In this document: one piece after another, positions 1 through 5,170 of the stretch
How positions within the stretch are numbered: the first letter of the stretch is position 1
Layout: every line of letters begins with the position of its first letter
Assembly (NCBI GenBank): GCA_029850565.1
Contig: JARCRR010000051.1
Coordinates: 1 to 5,170, forward strand
Direction: 5' to 3'
From: Gallionella sp.
GTDB lineage: Bacteria > Pseudomonadota > Gammaproteobacteria > Burkholderiales > Gallionellaceae
DNA: 5,170 nt
Translations under genes and position numbers: made by a program
The notes under the pieces: model-generated
The model's database searches: none
What the model was told of the DNA's origin: nothing
What the model saw: the letters and a program-made list of their open reading frames with translations, nothing else

Positions 1-1133
1 TTGGCAGTGACGGTGGCGGAGCGCGGCATCGGCCGATTGCTGATGTAAGCCATCTCACCCACGCAATCGCCGCTGCCCAGGGCATTGAGCAGGCGATTGC
101 CGCGTGTCACGCTGACGCTACCGTCAATGATGATGTAGAAGGCATCGCCCATCTCGTCTTCACGCATCAGCACGGTCTTGGTCGGTTGCTTCTGCCATTC
201 GCCTACGCGCAATATCTCCCACAGTTCGATGTCGGTGAAATTCTGGAACAGGCTCAATTTGCGCAGCGTGGTGAACTTCTCTGTCTCATTCACTTCCAGG
301 TCGCTTTTTTCGAAATGCCCGAGCGCGGCGAGTTCATTGCCGAAATCGCGCCAAGTGGCGAAGCGTTCCGAGCGCTCTTTCTGTAATGCAAGCATCACGA
401 TGCGTTCCAACTGCGGTGGCAAGTCGTTGCGCAGCTTCGTGGGTGCGATAGGCGTCTCGTGCAATATCTGCTGGTACAGATGTGCCAGGTTCTTGGGGCT
501 GTATGGCGAATGGCCGGTGAGCAGGCGATACATCACCACCCCCAAGGAATAGATGTCGGTCTGGTGCGAGACGGCCTCGCCGCGCACCTGCTCCGGAGAC
601 ATATAGTTGGGAGAGCCGACATTGCTGCCGCGAGACTGATCGCCGTCATTGCGGATGGCTGCTCCCAGGTCGGATATCTTGATCTCGTCGGGGTTGGCCA
701 ATAGCAGATTGGCCGGCTTGATGTCGCGGTGGATGACGCCGTTGAATTGAGCGTAATTGAGCGCGCGGCAACATTTGAACAGATACTCCACCACGCGGTC
801 GAGCGGCAAAAGATTGTCCGGGAGGATGTGCTTTTCCAGCGTGCCGCCGGGCACATACTCCATCACGATATAACTCGCCTCCTTGCTGATGACCGCATCA
901 TAGGTCGTCACGATGTGGGGATGCGAGAGCTTTCCGGCCAGCGCCACTTCGGTTTCCAGCTGAATGCGGTTCTGCTTGCCGTTCTTGGGGTCGTCGAGGA
1001 ATTCCTGCTTGATGATCTTGAGTGCGACTTCACGATCGGCGAAGGGGTCGTGCCCCAGATACACCACGCTGGTGGCACCTTGCCCCAACTTTCTAAGCAG
1101 ACGGTATTTGCCGAGAGAGGATTCTTGGTTCAT
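1..1133 (-). CDS. Ser/Thr protein kinase with C-terminal cyclic-nucleotide-binding domain (3' end outside window)
   Basis: A eukaryotic-type (Hanks) protein kinase predicted to phosphorylate Ser/Thr in the cytoplasm; 377 codons are visible. The kinase domain spans about residues 10-270: glycine loop G17-Q-G-A-T-S-V-V, ATP-anchoring K39 in VALK, catalytic loop HRDIKPAN with D137 and N142, metal-binding D155 in a DLG variant of DFG, SPEQ at 179-182, helix-F D193 and late conserved R257. A short linker leads to a cyclic-nucleotide-binding domain from about residue 293. Its phosphate-binding cassette keeps G359-E360 and R371 in PRSATV, so ligand binding is plausible. No membrane segment separates the domains, unlike PASTA-type PknB kinases. 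The ATG at 1131-1133 is the first possible start, because an in-frame TGA lies five codons upstream and the kinase fold begins at residue 8. No clear Shine-Dalgarno precedes it. The end of the cNMP domain is beyond the window. Substrate and ligand (cAMP, cGMP or none) are unknown. Confidence 0.95.
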   Translation of the reverse strand, partial: MNQESSLGKYRLLRKLGQGATSVVYLGHDPFADREVALKIIKQEFLDDPKNGKQNRIQLETEVALAGKLSHPHIVTTYDAVISKEASYIVMEYVPGGTLEKHILPDNLLPLDRVVEYLFKCCRALNYAQFNGVIHRDIKPANLLLANPDEIKISDLGAAIRNDGDQSRGSNVGSPNYMSPEQVRGEAVSHQTDIYSLGVVMYRLLTGHSPYSPKNLAHLYQQILHETPIAPTKLRNDLPPQLERIVMLALQKERSERFATWRDFGNELAALGHFEKSDLEVNETEKFTTLRKLSLFQNFTDIELWEILRVGEWQKQPTKTVLMREDEMGDAFYIIIDGSVSVTRGNRLLNALGSGDCVGEMAYISNRPMPRSATVTA

Positions 1134-1170
1134 AGAACAGGATGGTCATATGGCTCAATGGTGAGGCAAT

Positions 1171-1269
1171 TTACACCAAGCCGATAGCGCCGAACAGATA
1201 TTGCATCTTGGCTTGTTCAGGAATGTGCTTTCGCCGATAATCGCGCAGCGTCGGATGAACGCGGCTCAC
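1171..1269 (-). CDS. Possible small basic peptide upstream of the kinase gene (tentative)
   Basis: On the minus strand a frame opens after a TGA at 1312-1314 and runs 46 codons to a TAA at 1171-1173, which ends 37 bases before the kinase ATG. The first normal start in it is the GTG at 1267-1269, giving a 32-residue peptide that begins MSRVHPTLRDYRRKH and ends KMQYLFGAIGLV: a basic N-terminal half and a short hydrophobic tail. Codons look native (CTG CGC GAT TAT, CTG TTC GGC GCT ATC GGC). Against it: the length is within chance, no Shine-Dalgarno is well placed before the GTG, and it overlaps the best rightward promoter candidate. It matches no family I recognise. It could be a small upstream gene or leader peptide, or simply non-coding. 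Confidence 0.2.
   Translation of the reverse strand: MSRVHPTLRDYRRKHIPEQAKMQYLFGAIGLV
1213..1241 (+). promoter_or_regulatory. Candidate sigma70-like promoter for the GT9-GtrA-GT39 operon
   Basis: TTGTTC at 1213-1218 (3 of 6 matches to TTGACA) and GATAAT at 1236-1241 (5 of 6 to TATAAT) are separated by exactly 17 bases. Transcription would begin near 1248, leaving a leader of about 57 bases before the TTG start. It is the best pair found by eye in the only sizeable gap upstream of the operon. The weak -35 keeps this tentative. Confidence 0.35.
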
Positions 1270-1293
1270 GCGACCGACATTCCAATCAATGAT

Positions 1294-1297
1294 AGGG
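1294..1297 (+). promoter_or_regulatory. Ribosome binding site supporting a TTG start
   Basis: AGGG at 1294-1297 lies 7 bases before the TTG at 1305-1307, a normal spacing for a short Shine-Dalgarno. An in-frame TAG at 1293-1295 rules out any start further upstream. Together these support the unusual TTG over the internal GTG codons at 1329 and 1347. Confidence 0.5.
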
Positions 1298-1304
1298 TTT
1301 TTCC

Positions 1305-2516
1305 TTGAATATCAATTTCCAACGGGCTGTGGATCGACTGGCCGGTGTGCCCATCTGTGCAGGCTTGTCGCTGCTTGAAAAGTTGCGAGTCGCTTTTGTC
1401 GGCGAAACCAAGCGGGAGCAACCCAAGCGCATCCTCATTGTGCTGCTGTCCGAGATGGGCAGTCTGGTGCTGGCGCAACCCATGTTCGCGGAGTTGAAGC
1501 GCCGCTATCCGAATGCCGAATTGCATATGCTGATGTTCCGCAAGAACCGCGAGGTGTTGGACTTGTTGGGCGTGATGCCTAAAGAGAATGTCATCACGCT
1601 GAACGACAAGGCGCTGGGTGATTTCGCTGCGGACAGTATCAATGCCTTACTCAAGATGCGTTCGCTGGACTTCGATGTGGTCATCGACTGCGAGTTGTTC
1701 TCGCGTGCCAGCAGCATTTTCTCCTATCTATCGGGGGCCAAGGTCCACGTGGGGTTCCATCCGCACACGCAGGAAGGGTTGTATCGCGGCACGTTCATGA
1801 ATCGCAAGGTGATGTACAACCCCTATCGCCATCTGTCGCAACAGTTTCTCACCATGGTGGATGCCATCGAGTCGGATGGTCGTCCCATCGCCAAAGCGGC
1901 GGCACACGAGGTGAGTGCGCCGCCGCTGTTGCAGTTCGCCGAGGGCGAGGTGGCTGAGATCACCGCGCAGTTGCATAAGGATTTCCCTGTCATCAAAGAC
2001 AAGAAGTTGGTGCTGGTCTATCCCGATGGCGGCTTGTTGCCCATCCGTGCGTGGCCACCCGCCTACTACAAACGTTTGTGCGATGAATTATTGAAGGATG
2101 GCTACGCGGTGGGACTCATCGGTCTGCCGGAGGCCAAGCCGCTGGCACAGGAAATTGTGGCGCATTGCAAACATGACTTGTGTATCGATCTCGCGGGTTA
2201 TACCAAGTCGGTGCGCCATCTGTTGGCGGTGTTTCATCGCGCATCGTTGCTGGTGACCAACGATGGCGGGCCGGGGCAGTTCGCTGCGCTCACGCCGTTG
2301 CCCACGCTGGTGTTTTTCGGGCCGGAGACGCCTGCCTTGTATAGCCCGCTCGCGCCGAACATCCATTGCCTGTACATCGGTTTGTCGTGCTCCCCGTGCC
2401 TCACTGCCTACAATCATCGCAATTCGCCTTGTGATGGCAACAACCAGTGTCTGCAACAGATCACGCCGGAGCAGGTGTTGTTGAAGGCGCGCGCGTTGTT
2501 GCAGGGTGCCCACTAG
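1305..2516 (+). CDS. Glycosyltransferase family 9 protein (heptosyltransferase-like)
   Basis: A 403-residue GT-B-fold enzyme, probably acting on the cytoplasmic side of the inner membrane to add a sugar to a lipid-linked or LPS-like glycan. The N-terminal nucleotide-fold domain starts at about residue 41 (KRILIVLLSE), followed by DVVIDCELF at 124-132. The C-terminal donor-binding domain contains LVYPDGG (237-243), VTNDGGPGQ (317-325) and FFGPETPALY (337-346), the GT9 signature region. A cysteine cluster (C362, C365, C376, C382) near the end resembles the CxxC-containing tail of many GT9 proteins. The conserved Gly-Asp that supplies the catalytic Asp in WaaC/WaaF is Gly52-Ser53 here (SEMGS), so this is unlikely to be a standard heptosyltransferase. 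The start is a TTG: an in-frame stop lies just upstream, and the NFQRAVDRLAGVP leader seems a natural N-terminus for this subgroup. It is first in the operon, 1 base before the GtrA-like gene. Donor and acceptor are unknown. Confidence 0.9.
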   Translation: MNINFQRAVDRLAGVPICAGLSLLEKLRVAFVGETKREQPKRILIVLLSEMGSLVLAQPMFAELKRRYPNAELHMLMFRKNREVLDLLGVMPKENVITLNDKALGDFAADSINALLKMRSLDFDVVIDCELFSRASSIFSYLSGAKVHVGFHPHTQEGLYRGTFMNRKVMYNPYRHLSQQFLTMVDAIESDGRPIAKAAAHEVSAPPLLQFAEGEVAEITAQLHKDFPVIKDKKLVLVYPDGGLLPIRAWPPAYYKRLCDELLKDGYAVGLIGLPEAKPLAQEIVAHCKHDLCIDLAGYTKSVRHLLAVFHRASLLVTNDGGPGQFAALTPLPTLVFFGPETPALYSPLAPNIHCLYIGLSCSPCLTAYNHRNSPCDGNNQCLQQITPEQVLLKARALLQGAH

Positions 2517-2517
2517 G

Positions 2518-3012
2518 ATGGCGTCCCCTTTCAAGATAAGGATGCGCACGGCTTCGTTGCTGCGCCGTATCTTCTCTAGGCGATTCCTGAAGTTCGGCAC
2601 CGTTGGCGCATCAGGCACCATCGTGAACATCGGCGTGTTGTATCTGGCGCAGGAGTTCTTGTTCGACACGGTGCAGACCACCGAGATACGCCTCAATCTT
2701 TCGTTGGCGTTGGCTATCTTTTTGGCCACGCTCAACAACTTCTTTTGGAACCGCCTGTGGACGTGGGCTGACCGCAAGCAATATCACCATCTGTCCTTGC
2801 CTGCGCAGTTCGGGCAATACTCGCTGGCCTGTAGCCTGAGCATCATCTTGCAGATCGTGTTCACCAATCTGCTGGCGCCGCATTTCTACTATCAGATCGC
2901 CAATCTCATCGCTATCGGGGTGACCAGTGTGTTGAACTTCCTGCTCAACGACATCTGGACATTCGGGCGCACCAAGCTGTTGTCTGCCTCCAAACAGGAT
3001 ACGCAAGACTGA
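2518..3012 (+). CDS. GtrA-like four-helix membrane protein
   Basis: A 164-residue protein of the GtrA/DPMS-like family (PF04138 type), usually linked to translocating polyprenyl-phosphate sugars across the inner membrane, or to assisting a partner glycosyltransferase. Four hydrophobic helices are visible at about residues 25-45, 58-78, 97-119 and 124-144, after a basic N-terminus (KIRMRTASLLRR). FLKFGTVGASGTIVN at 23-37 is the family's first-helix signature. The family's internal duplication shows as two matching helix ends, NFFWNRLWTW (74-83) and NFLLNDIWTF (140-149). Length is typical. The ATG at 2518 is chosen, one base after the GT9 stop, with AGGG at 2503-2506 as a distant Shine-Dalgarno. 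A GTG at 2506 would add four residues and overlap the previous gene. Next to a GT39 enzyme, its likely job is to supply that enzyme's lipid-linked sugar; this is inference from context. Confidence 0.9.
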   Translation: MASPFKIRMRTASLLRRIFSRRFLKFGTVGASGTIVNIGVLYLAQEFLFDTVQTTEIRLNLSLALAIFLATLNNFFWNRLWTWADRKQYHHLSLPAQFGQYSLACSLSIILQIVFTNLLAPHFYYQIANLIAIGVTSVLNFLLNDIWTFGRTKLLSASKQDTQD

Positions 3013-3013
3013 C

Positions 3014-4726
3014 ATGTTGAGCCGTATCGTCGCCACGCCTGTCACCCGATATCTCGTGGCGCTGCTGTTGGCGGTGTTCGTCTATCTCTACGGTCTCGAT
3101 AGCCGTCATATCCCGCGCAACGGCGATGAAGAGGTGTATGCGCACATCACAAGGTTGACGGCGCAGAGCGGCAACTGGCTTCCCTTGCAGTCCAACTTGG
3201 ACGGCATGCGCAACACCAAGCCGCCGCTGTTGTTCTGGCAGGGCATCGCTTCGACACATTGGGGTGCGGATTGGGATTGGTGGCATCTGCGCTACCCCAG
3301 CGTGATCTACACTTTGCTCACGGCGCTGCTACTCTTCCTGTTGGCGAAAAGGCTTACGGATAAGGTCGAGACGGGATTCGTCGCGGCACTTACCTACCTC
3401 GCGTTCTTCAGTACCTATCGTTACGGACGCCCCTTCCTGGTCAATCCGGGTGAGGTGTTCTGGTTGTTCCTGCCGTTCTTCACGCTGCTGTATTGGCGCT
3501 CGTTCAGCTTTGCCTCGCGTTTCTGGGTGCCGTTGCTGTTGGGTGTCGAGATCGGCATCGGGTTGCTGTACAAATCATTCGCGCTGCTCGCACCCGTCGG
3601 TTTGATTTTGGTTTGGTGGTATCTGCACCAGCGTCGTTATCAATGGCGCGAGTTCTTGTTGCGGGATGCGTTCAAGCCCGTGTTGGCTGGCGGCATCGCG
3701 TTGGCTATGTTCACGCTGTGGTTCGCGTTCGACCCCGATCCGCAGGCGGTGTGGCGCGAGTTCGTGATGGGCGAGAACGCGGGCAAGTTCGATGCACGTT
3801 CGGGCAGCTATTGGTCGCAACTGCTGTGGGGCGGCAGCAGTGTGTGGGCGCTGGTACTGGGCTATCCGATGAACGCCGGTTTGCTGGCATTCCCCGTGGC
3901 GGCCGTGTTCGTGCTGGCCTATCGGCGTCGTTATTATTTAAGTCAGGAAGAACGCTTGGTGTGGATATGGATGGCGGTGTTGTTCGTGGTGTTCGCCATT
4001 CCCAGCCAGCGTACCGCGCGCTATCTGCTGGAGGCGATGCCCGGAGTGGCTTTGTTGTGTGCGCTGAATTGGCAGCGTATCCCGCGCTGGGTGTTCGTGG
4101 CGACCCTCGTTGCTTGTGGAGCCGCGATGGCACTGTTCGGATGGTTGGCGAACAGTTTGGAGAACGAGGTCGGCGGTTTGTATGGCTTGGGTTATTGGCT
4201 GTTGATGGGAGGGACGGTGACCTTGGCTTTGCTGGCGATGTTCAAAAGCGCATGGACGCGCGGTTTGGTCAATGTGGTGGCCTTACTCACTCTGTTGGGG
4301 GTGGCGGCTTTCTTGCGCCCATTCGATGGCGCAGTGGGTAGCTACAGTGCGGAGGCCAAGCAGTACGTGCAGGACAAGACGGTGTGGGTGCCATGCAATT
4401 TCCGCGCGCACTTCGAAGGCCCGAGCATCATGTTGAAAGGGGCGCAGGTGCATGGCTACCAAGAGAATTGGAATCTGAGCATGGAGCAGATGGTGGAGCG
4501 CTATCCGCTGTTCGCGGTACGTTTGCCCTTGCAAGCCAAGCCTTGCGAAGGCTGCGAAATCATCGGTCAGCGCTTGGAGATACGTGGCCGTCACAGCAGC
4601 GATGAGTTGCATGCGATGCTCAAGGGTGAGGTGTACCAACATCTGTTCGAGCGCGAGTGGTTACTTGAATCGCCGCACGACAGTCGTCTAAAACAATCGA
4701 GCACACAAGAAGAGGGATGTCGCTGA
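3014..4726 (+). CDS. GT39/ArnT-like integral membrane glycosyltransferase
   Basis: A 570-residue GT-C-type enzyme predicted to move a sugar from a polyprenyl-phosphate carrier to an acceptor on the periplasmic face. After the first helix (about 12-29), the outward loop carries G37-D38-E39-E40-V-Y42, the DE..Y motif holding the catalytic Asp in ArnT and PMT enzymes, then TKPPLLFW (68-75), another ArnT-like motif. About a dozen hydrophobic segments follow up to residue 433. PSQRTARYLLEAMPG (330-344) matches the family's S-x-R..YLLP region. GRPFLVNPGEVF (138-149) has Asn144 where many PMT_2 proteins have Asp. The last ~135 residues are hydrophilic, presumably periplasmic, with C461 and a CEGC motif (511-514). 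Total length is near that of ArnT (about 550). The ATG lies 1 base after the GtrA-like stop, with only a distant AGGA (2996-2999), so translation is probably coupled. The sugar could be aminoarabinose-like or something else; the sequence does not decide. Confidence 0.9.
   Translation: MLSRIVATPVTRYLVALLLAVFVYLYGLDSRHIPRNGDEEVYAHITRLTAQSGNWLPLQSNLDGMRNTKPPLLFWQGIASTHWGADWDWWHLRYPSVIYTLLTALLLFLLAKRLTDKVETGFVAALTYLAFFSTYRYGRPFLVNPGEVFWLFLPFFTLLYWRSFSFASRFWVPLLLGVEIGIGLLYKSFALLAPVGLILVWWYLHQRRYQWREFLLRDAFKPVLAGGIALAMFTLWFAFDPDPQAVWREFVMGENAGKFDARSGSYWSQLLWGGSSVWALVLGYPMNAGLLAFPVAAVFVLAYRRRYYLSQEERLVWIWMAVLFVVFAIPSQRTARYLLEAMPGVALLCALNWQRIPRWVFVATLVACGAAMALFGWLANSLENEVGGLYGLGYWLLMGGTVTLALLAMFKSAWTRGLVNVVALLTLLGVAAFLRPFDGAVGSYSAEAKQYVQDKTVWVPCNFRAHFEGPSIMLKGAQVHGYQENWNLSMEQMVERYPLFAVRLPLQAKPCEGCEIIGQRLEIRGRHSSDELHAMLKGEVYQHLFEREWLLESPHDSRLKQSSTQEEGCR
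4707..4716 (+). promoter_or_regulatory. Ribosome binding site of the sialidase-like gene
   Basis: AAGAAGAGGG at 4707-4716, inside the 3' end of the GT39 gene, is the strongest Shine-Dalgarno in the window. It stands 9 bases before the ATG at 4726 and touches an in-frame ATG at 4717. The spacing therefore favours 4726 as the start. The downstream gene can initiate independently as well as by coupling to the TGA/ATG overlap. Confidence 0.7.
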
Positions 4727-5170
4727 TGGGGAAATATCAAAGGCTGGCGCTATTGGCGTTCGTGCTCACTGCCTTCTCGATGGCCTTGTTCAAGGCCTCC
4801 GCTTGGCATGTGTCCTATGGTTTCCGTATGCCGCCCGCACCGGAAGTGAAGGCGCCAGAGAAGACGGTGGTGGTGAGGCGGGAGACGGTGCGCAAGAAAG
4901 GTCGCCGCCAATCTCAGCGCGTAATGGAGACCATTGTGTCTACTGGCCACATCGATTCCTATTTCGCTTCGAGTAGATTCAATACGCAGACCCATGCCGC
5001 CTCCCTGGTCGAACTGAAGGATGGTCGTACGCGCGCGTTCTGGTTCTCCGGTAGTCGCGAAGGGGCATCGGATGTGACCATCAGCAGTGCAGTGTTCGAT
5101 CCCGCGAAGAACGTCTGGAGCGACGAACAAACAGTGATCGGTCGCGGTGATACGCAGCGCGGTCTGCATC
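4726..5170 (+). CDS. Membrane-anchored sialidase/BNR-like protein (3' end outside window)
   Basis: The first 148 codons of a longer gene. Residues 7-26 form one hydrophobic segment after MGKYQR, a likely signal anchor (no lipobox Cys or clear cleavage site), placing the rest in the periplasm. Next comes a Pro/charged linker, about 35-65, rich in Lys and Arg (VRRETVRKKGRRQ). From about residue 89 the sequence resembles the first blade of sialidase-like beta-propellers (BNR_2 / exo-alpha-sialidase type): THAASLVELKDGRTRAFWF, then SGSREGASDVTIS (108-120) and FDPAKNVWS (124-132). These proteins bind or cleave terminal sugars, but the catalytic residues lie beyond the window, so hydrolase activity cannot be judged. 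The ATG overlaps the GT39 stop by one base (TGATG); an ATG at 4717 would add three residues but abuts the ribosome binding site. It is the fourth gene of the operon and may trim, recognise or modify the glycan made by its neighbours. Confidence 0.75.
   Translation, partial: MGKYQRLALLAFVLTAFSMALFKASAWHVSYGFRMPPAPEVKAPEKTVVVRRETVRKKGRRQSQRVMETIVSTGHIDSYFASSRFNTQTHAASLVELKDGRTRAFWFSGSREGASDVTISSAVFDPAKNVWSDEQTVIGRGDTQRGLH

Larger units (their letters stand above)
1134..1304. other. Divergent intergenic region between kinase gene and glycan operon
   Basis: About 170 bases separate the 5' ends of the leftward kinase gene and the rightward GT9 gene, so promoters for both should lie here. For the rightward direction there is a reasonable sigma70-like pair (entered separately). 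For the leftward direction the best -10 candidate is TAAATT read from 1173 down to 1168, which would leave a leader of roughly 27 bases, but no good -35 box sits at the right distance. Short inverted repeats (GAACA 1192-1196 with TGTTC 1214-1218; GTCGG 1250-1254 with CCGAC 1274-1278) have 5-base arms and long spacers and may be chance. No tRNA, riboswitch or terminator structure was recognised. Confidence 0.6.

Noticed and set aside
155..161. DLG instead of DFG in the kinase (residues 155-157) as a sign of a pseudokinase
   Set aside because: Leu for Phe is a common tolerated variant; Lys39, Asp137, Asn142 and Asp155 are all present. The start and end given here are residue numbers; the codons lie near 663-671 on the minus strand.
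178..1187. Plus-strand frames opposite the kinase gene
   Set aside because: The minus strand carries a continuous kinase-cNMP protein with all catalytic motifs; the plus-strand frames are its antisense shadows.
1192..1278. Short inverted repeats in the intergenic region as operator or terminator
   Set aside because: Arms are only 5 bases with 17-19 base spacers, which is expected by chance, and there is no U-tract.
1266..1526. Minus-strand 86-codon frame entering the intergenic region
   Set aside because: Most of it is antisense to the GT9 N-terminus and its product resembles no family; it is a different frame from the tentative small peptide.
2088..2777. 229-codon minus-strand frame
   Set aside because: It is antisense across the GT9/GtrA junction, Arg/Gln-rich, with no recognisable domain; both sense genes are well supported.
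3493..4341. 282-codon open frame on the plus strand
   Set aside because: It lies wholly inside the GT39 gene in another frame, and its translation is Arg/Gly/Val-rich low-quality sequence with no fold signature. The GT39 frame has clear motifs and helices.
4750..5169. 139-codon minus-strand frame
   Set aside because: It is opposite the sialidase-like gene, which has an excellent ribosome binding site, an N-terminal anchor and family-like motifs; the antisense product is His/Arg-rich without motifs.

Overview
The window reads as ordinary chromosomal DNA of a moderately GC-rich Gram-negative bacterium. Codon preference (many CTG, GCG, CGC and GGC codons, mixed with TTG leucine) and the gene families fit a betaproteobacterium, perhaps a relative of the Gallionella/Nitrosomonas/Methylotenera group. 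This is a judgement by eye; no search was run and the taxon is uncertain.

Layout. The left part (1-1133) is a minus-strand gene, cut by the window edge, for a soluble Ser/Thr protein kinase fused to a C-terminal cyclic-nucleotide-binding domain. A divergent intergenic region of about 170 bases follows (1134-1304). It holds one plausible rightward promoter and, on the minus strand, a short frame that could encode a peptide of about 32 residues. From 1305 to the right edge, four plus-strand genes are packed with gaps of 1 base or an overlap of 1 base: a GT9 (heptosyltransferase-like) glycosyltransferase with a TTG start, a four-helix GtrA-like membrane protein, a 570-residue GT39/ArnT-like membrane glycosyltransferase, and the start of a membrane-anchored sialidase/BNR-like protein that runs off the window.

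How the genes may work together. The right-hand cluster looks like one translationally coupled operon for a cell-envelope glycan. The GT9 enzyme would act on the cytoplasmic side. The GtrA-like protein would help move a polyprenyl-phosphate-linked sugar across the inner membrane. The GT39 enzyme would transfer that sugar to an acceptor on the periplasmic face. The sialidase-like protein, anchored facing the periplasm, could trim or bind the product. Neither sugar nor acceptor can be read from the sequence. The kinase is transcribed away from this operon, and any functional link is speculative. No RNA genes, insertion sequences, CRISPR arrays or convincing terminators were seen.
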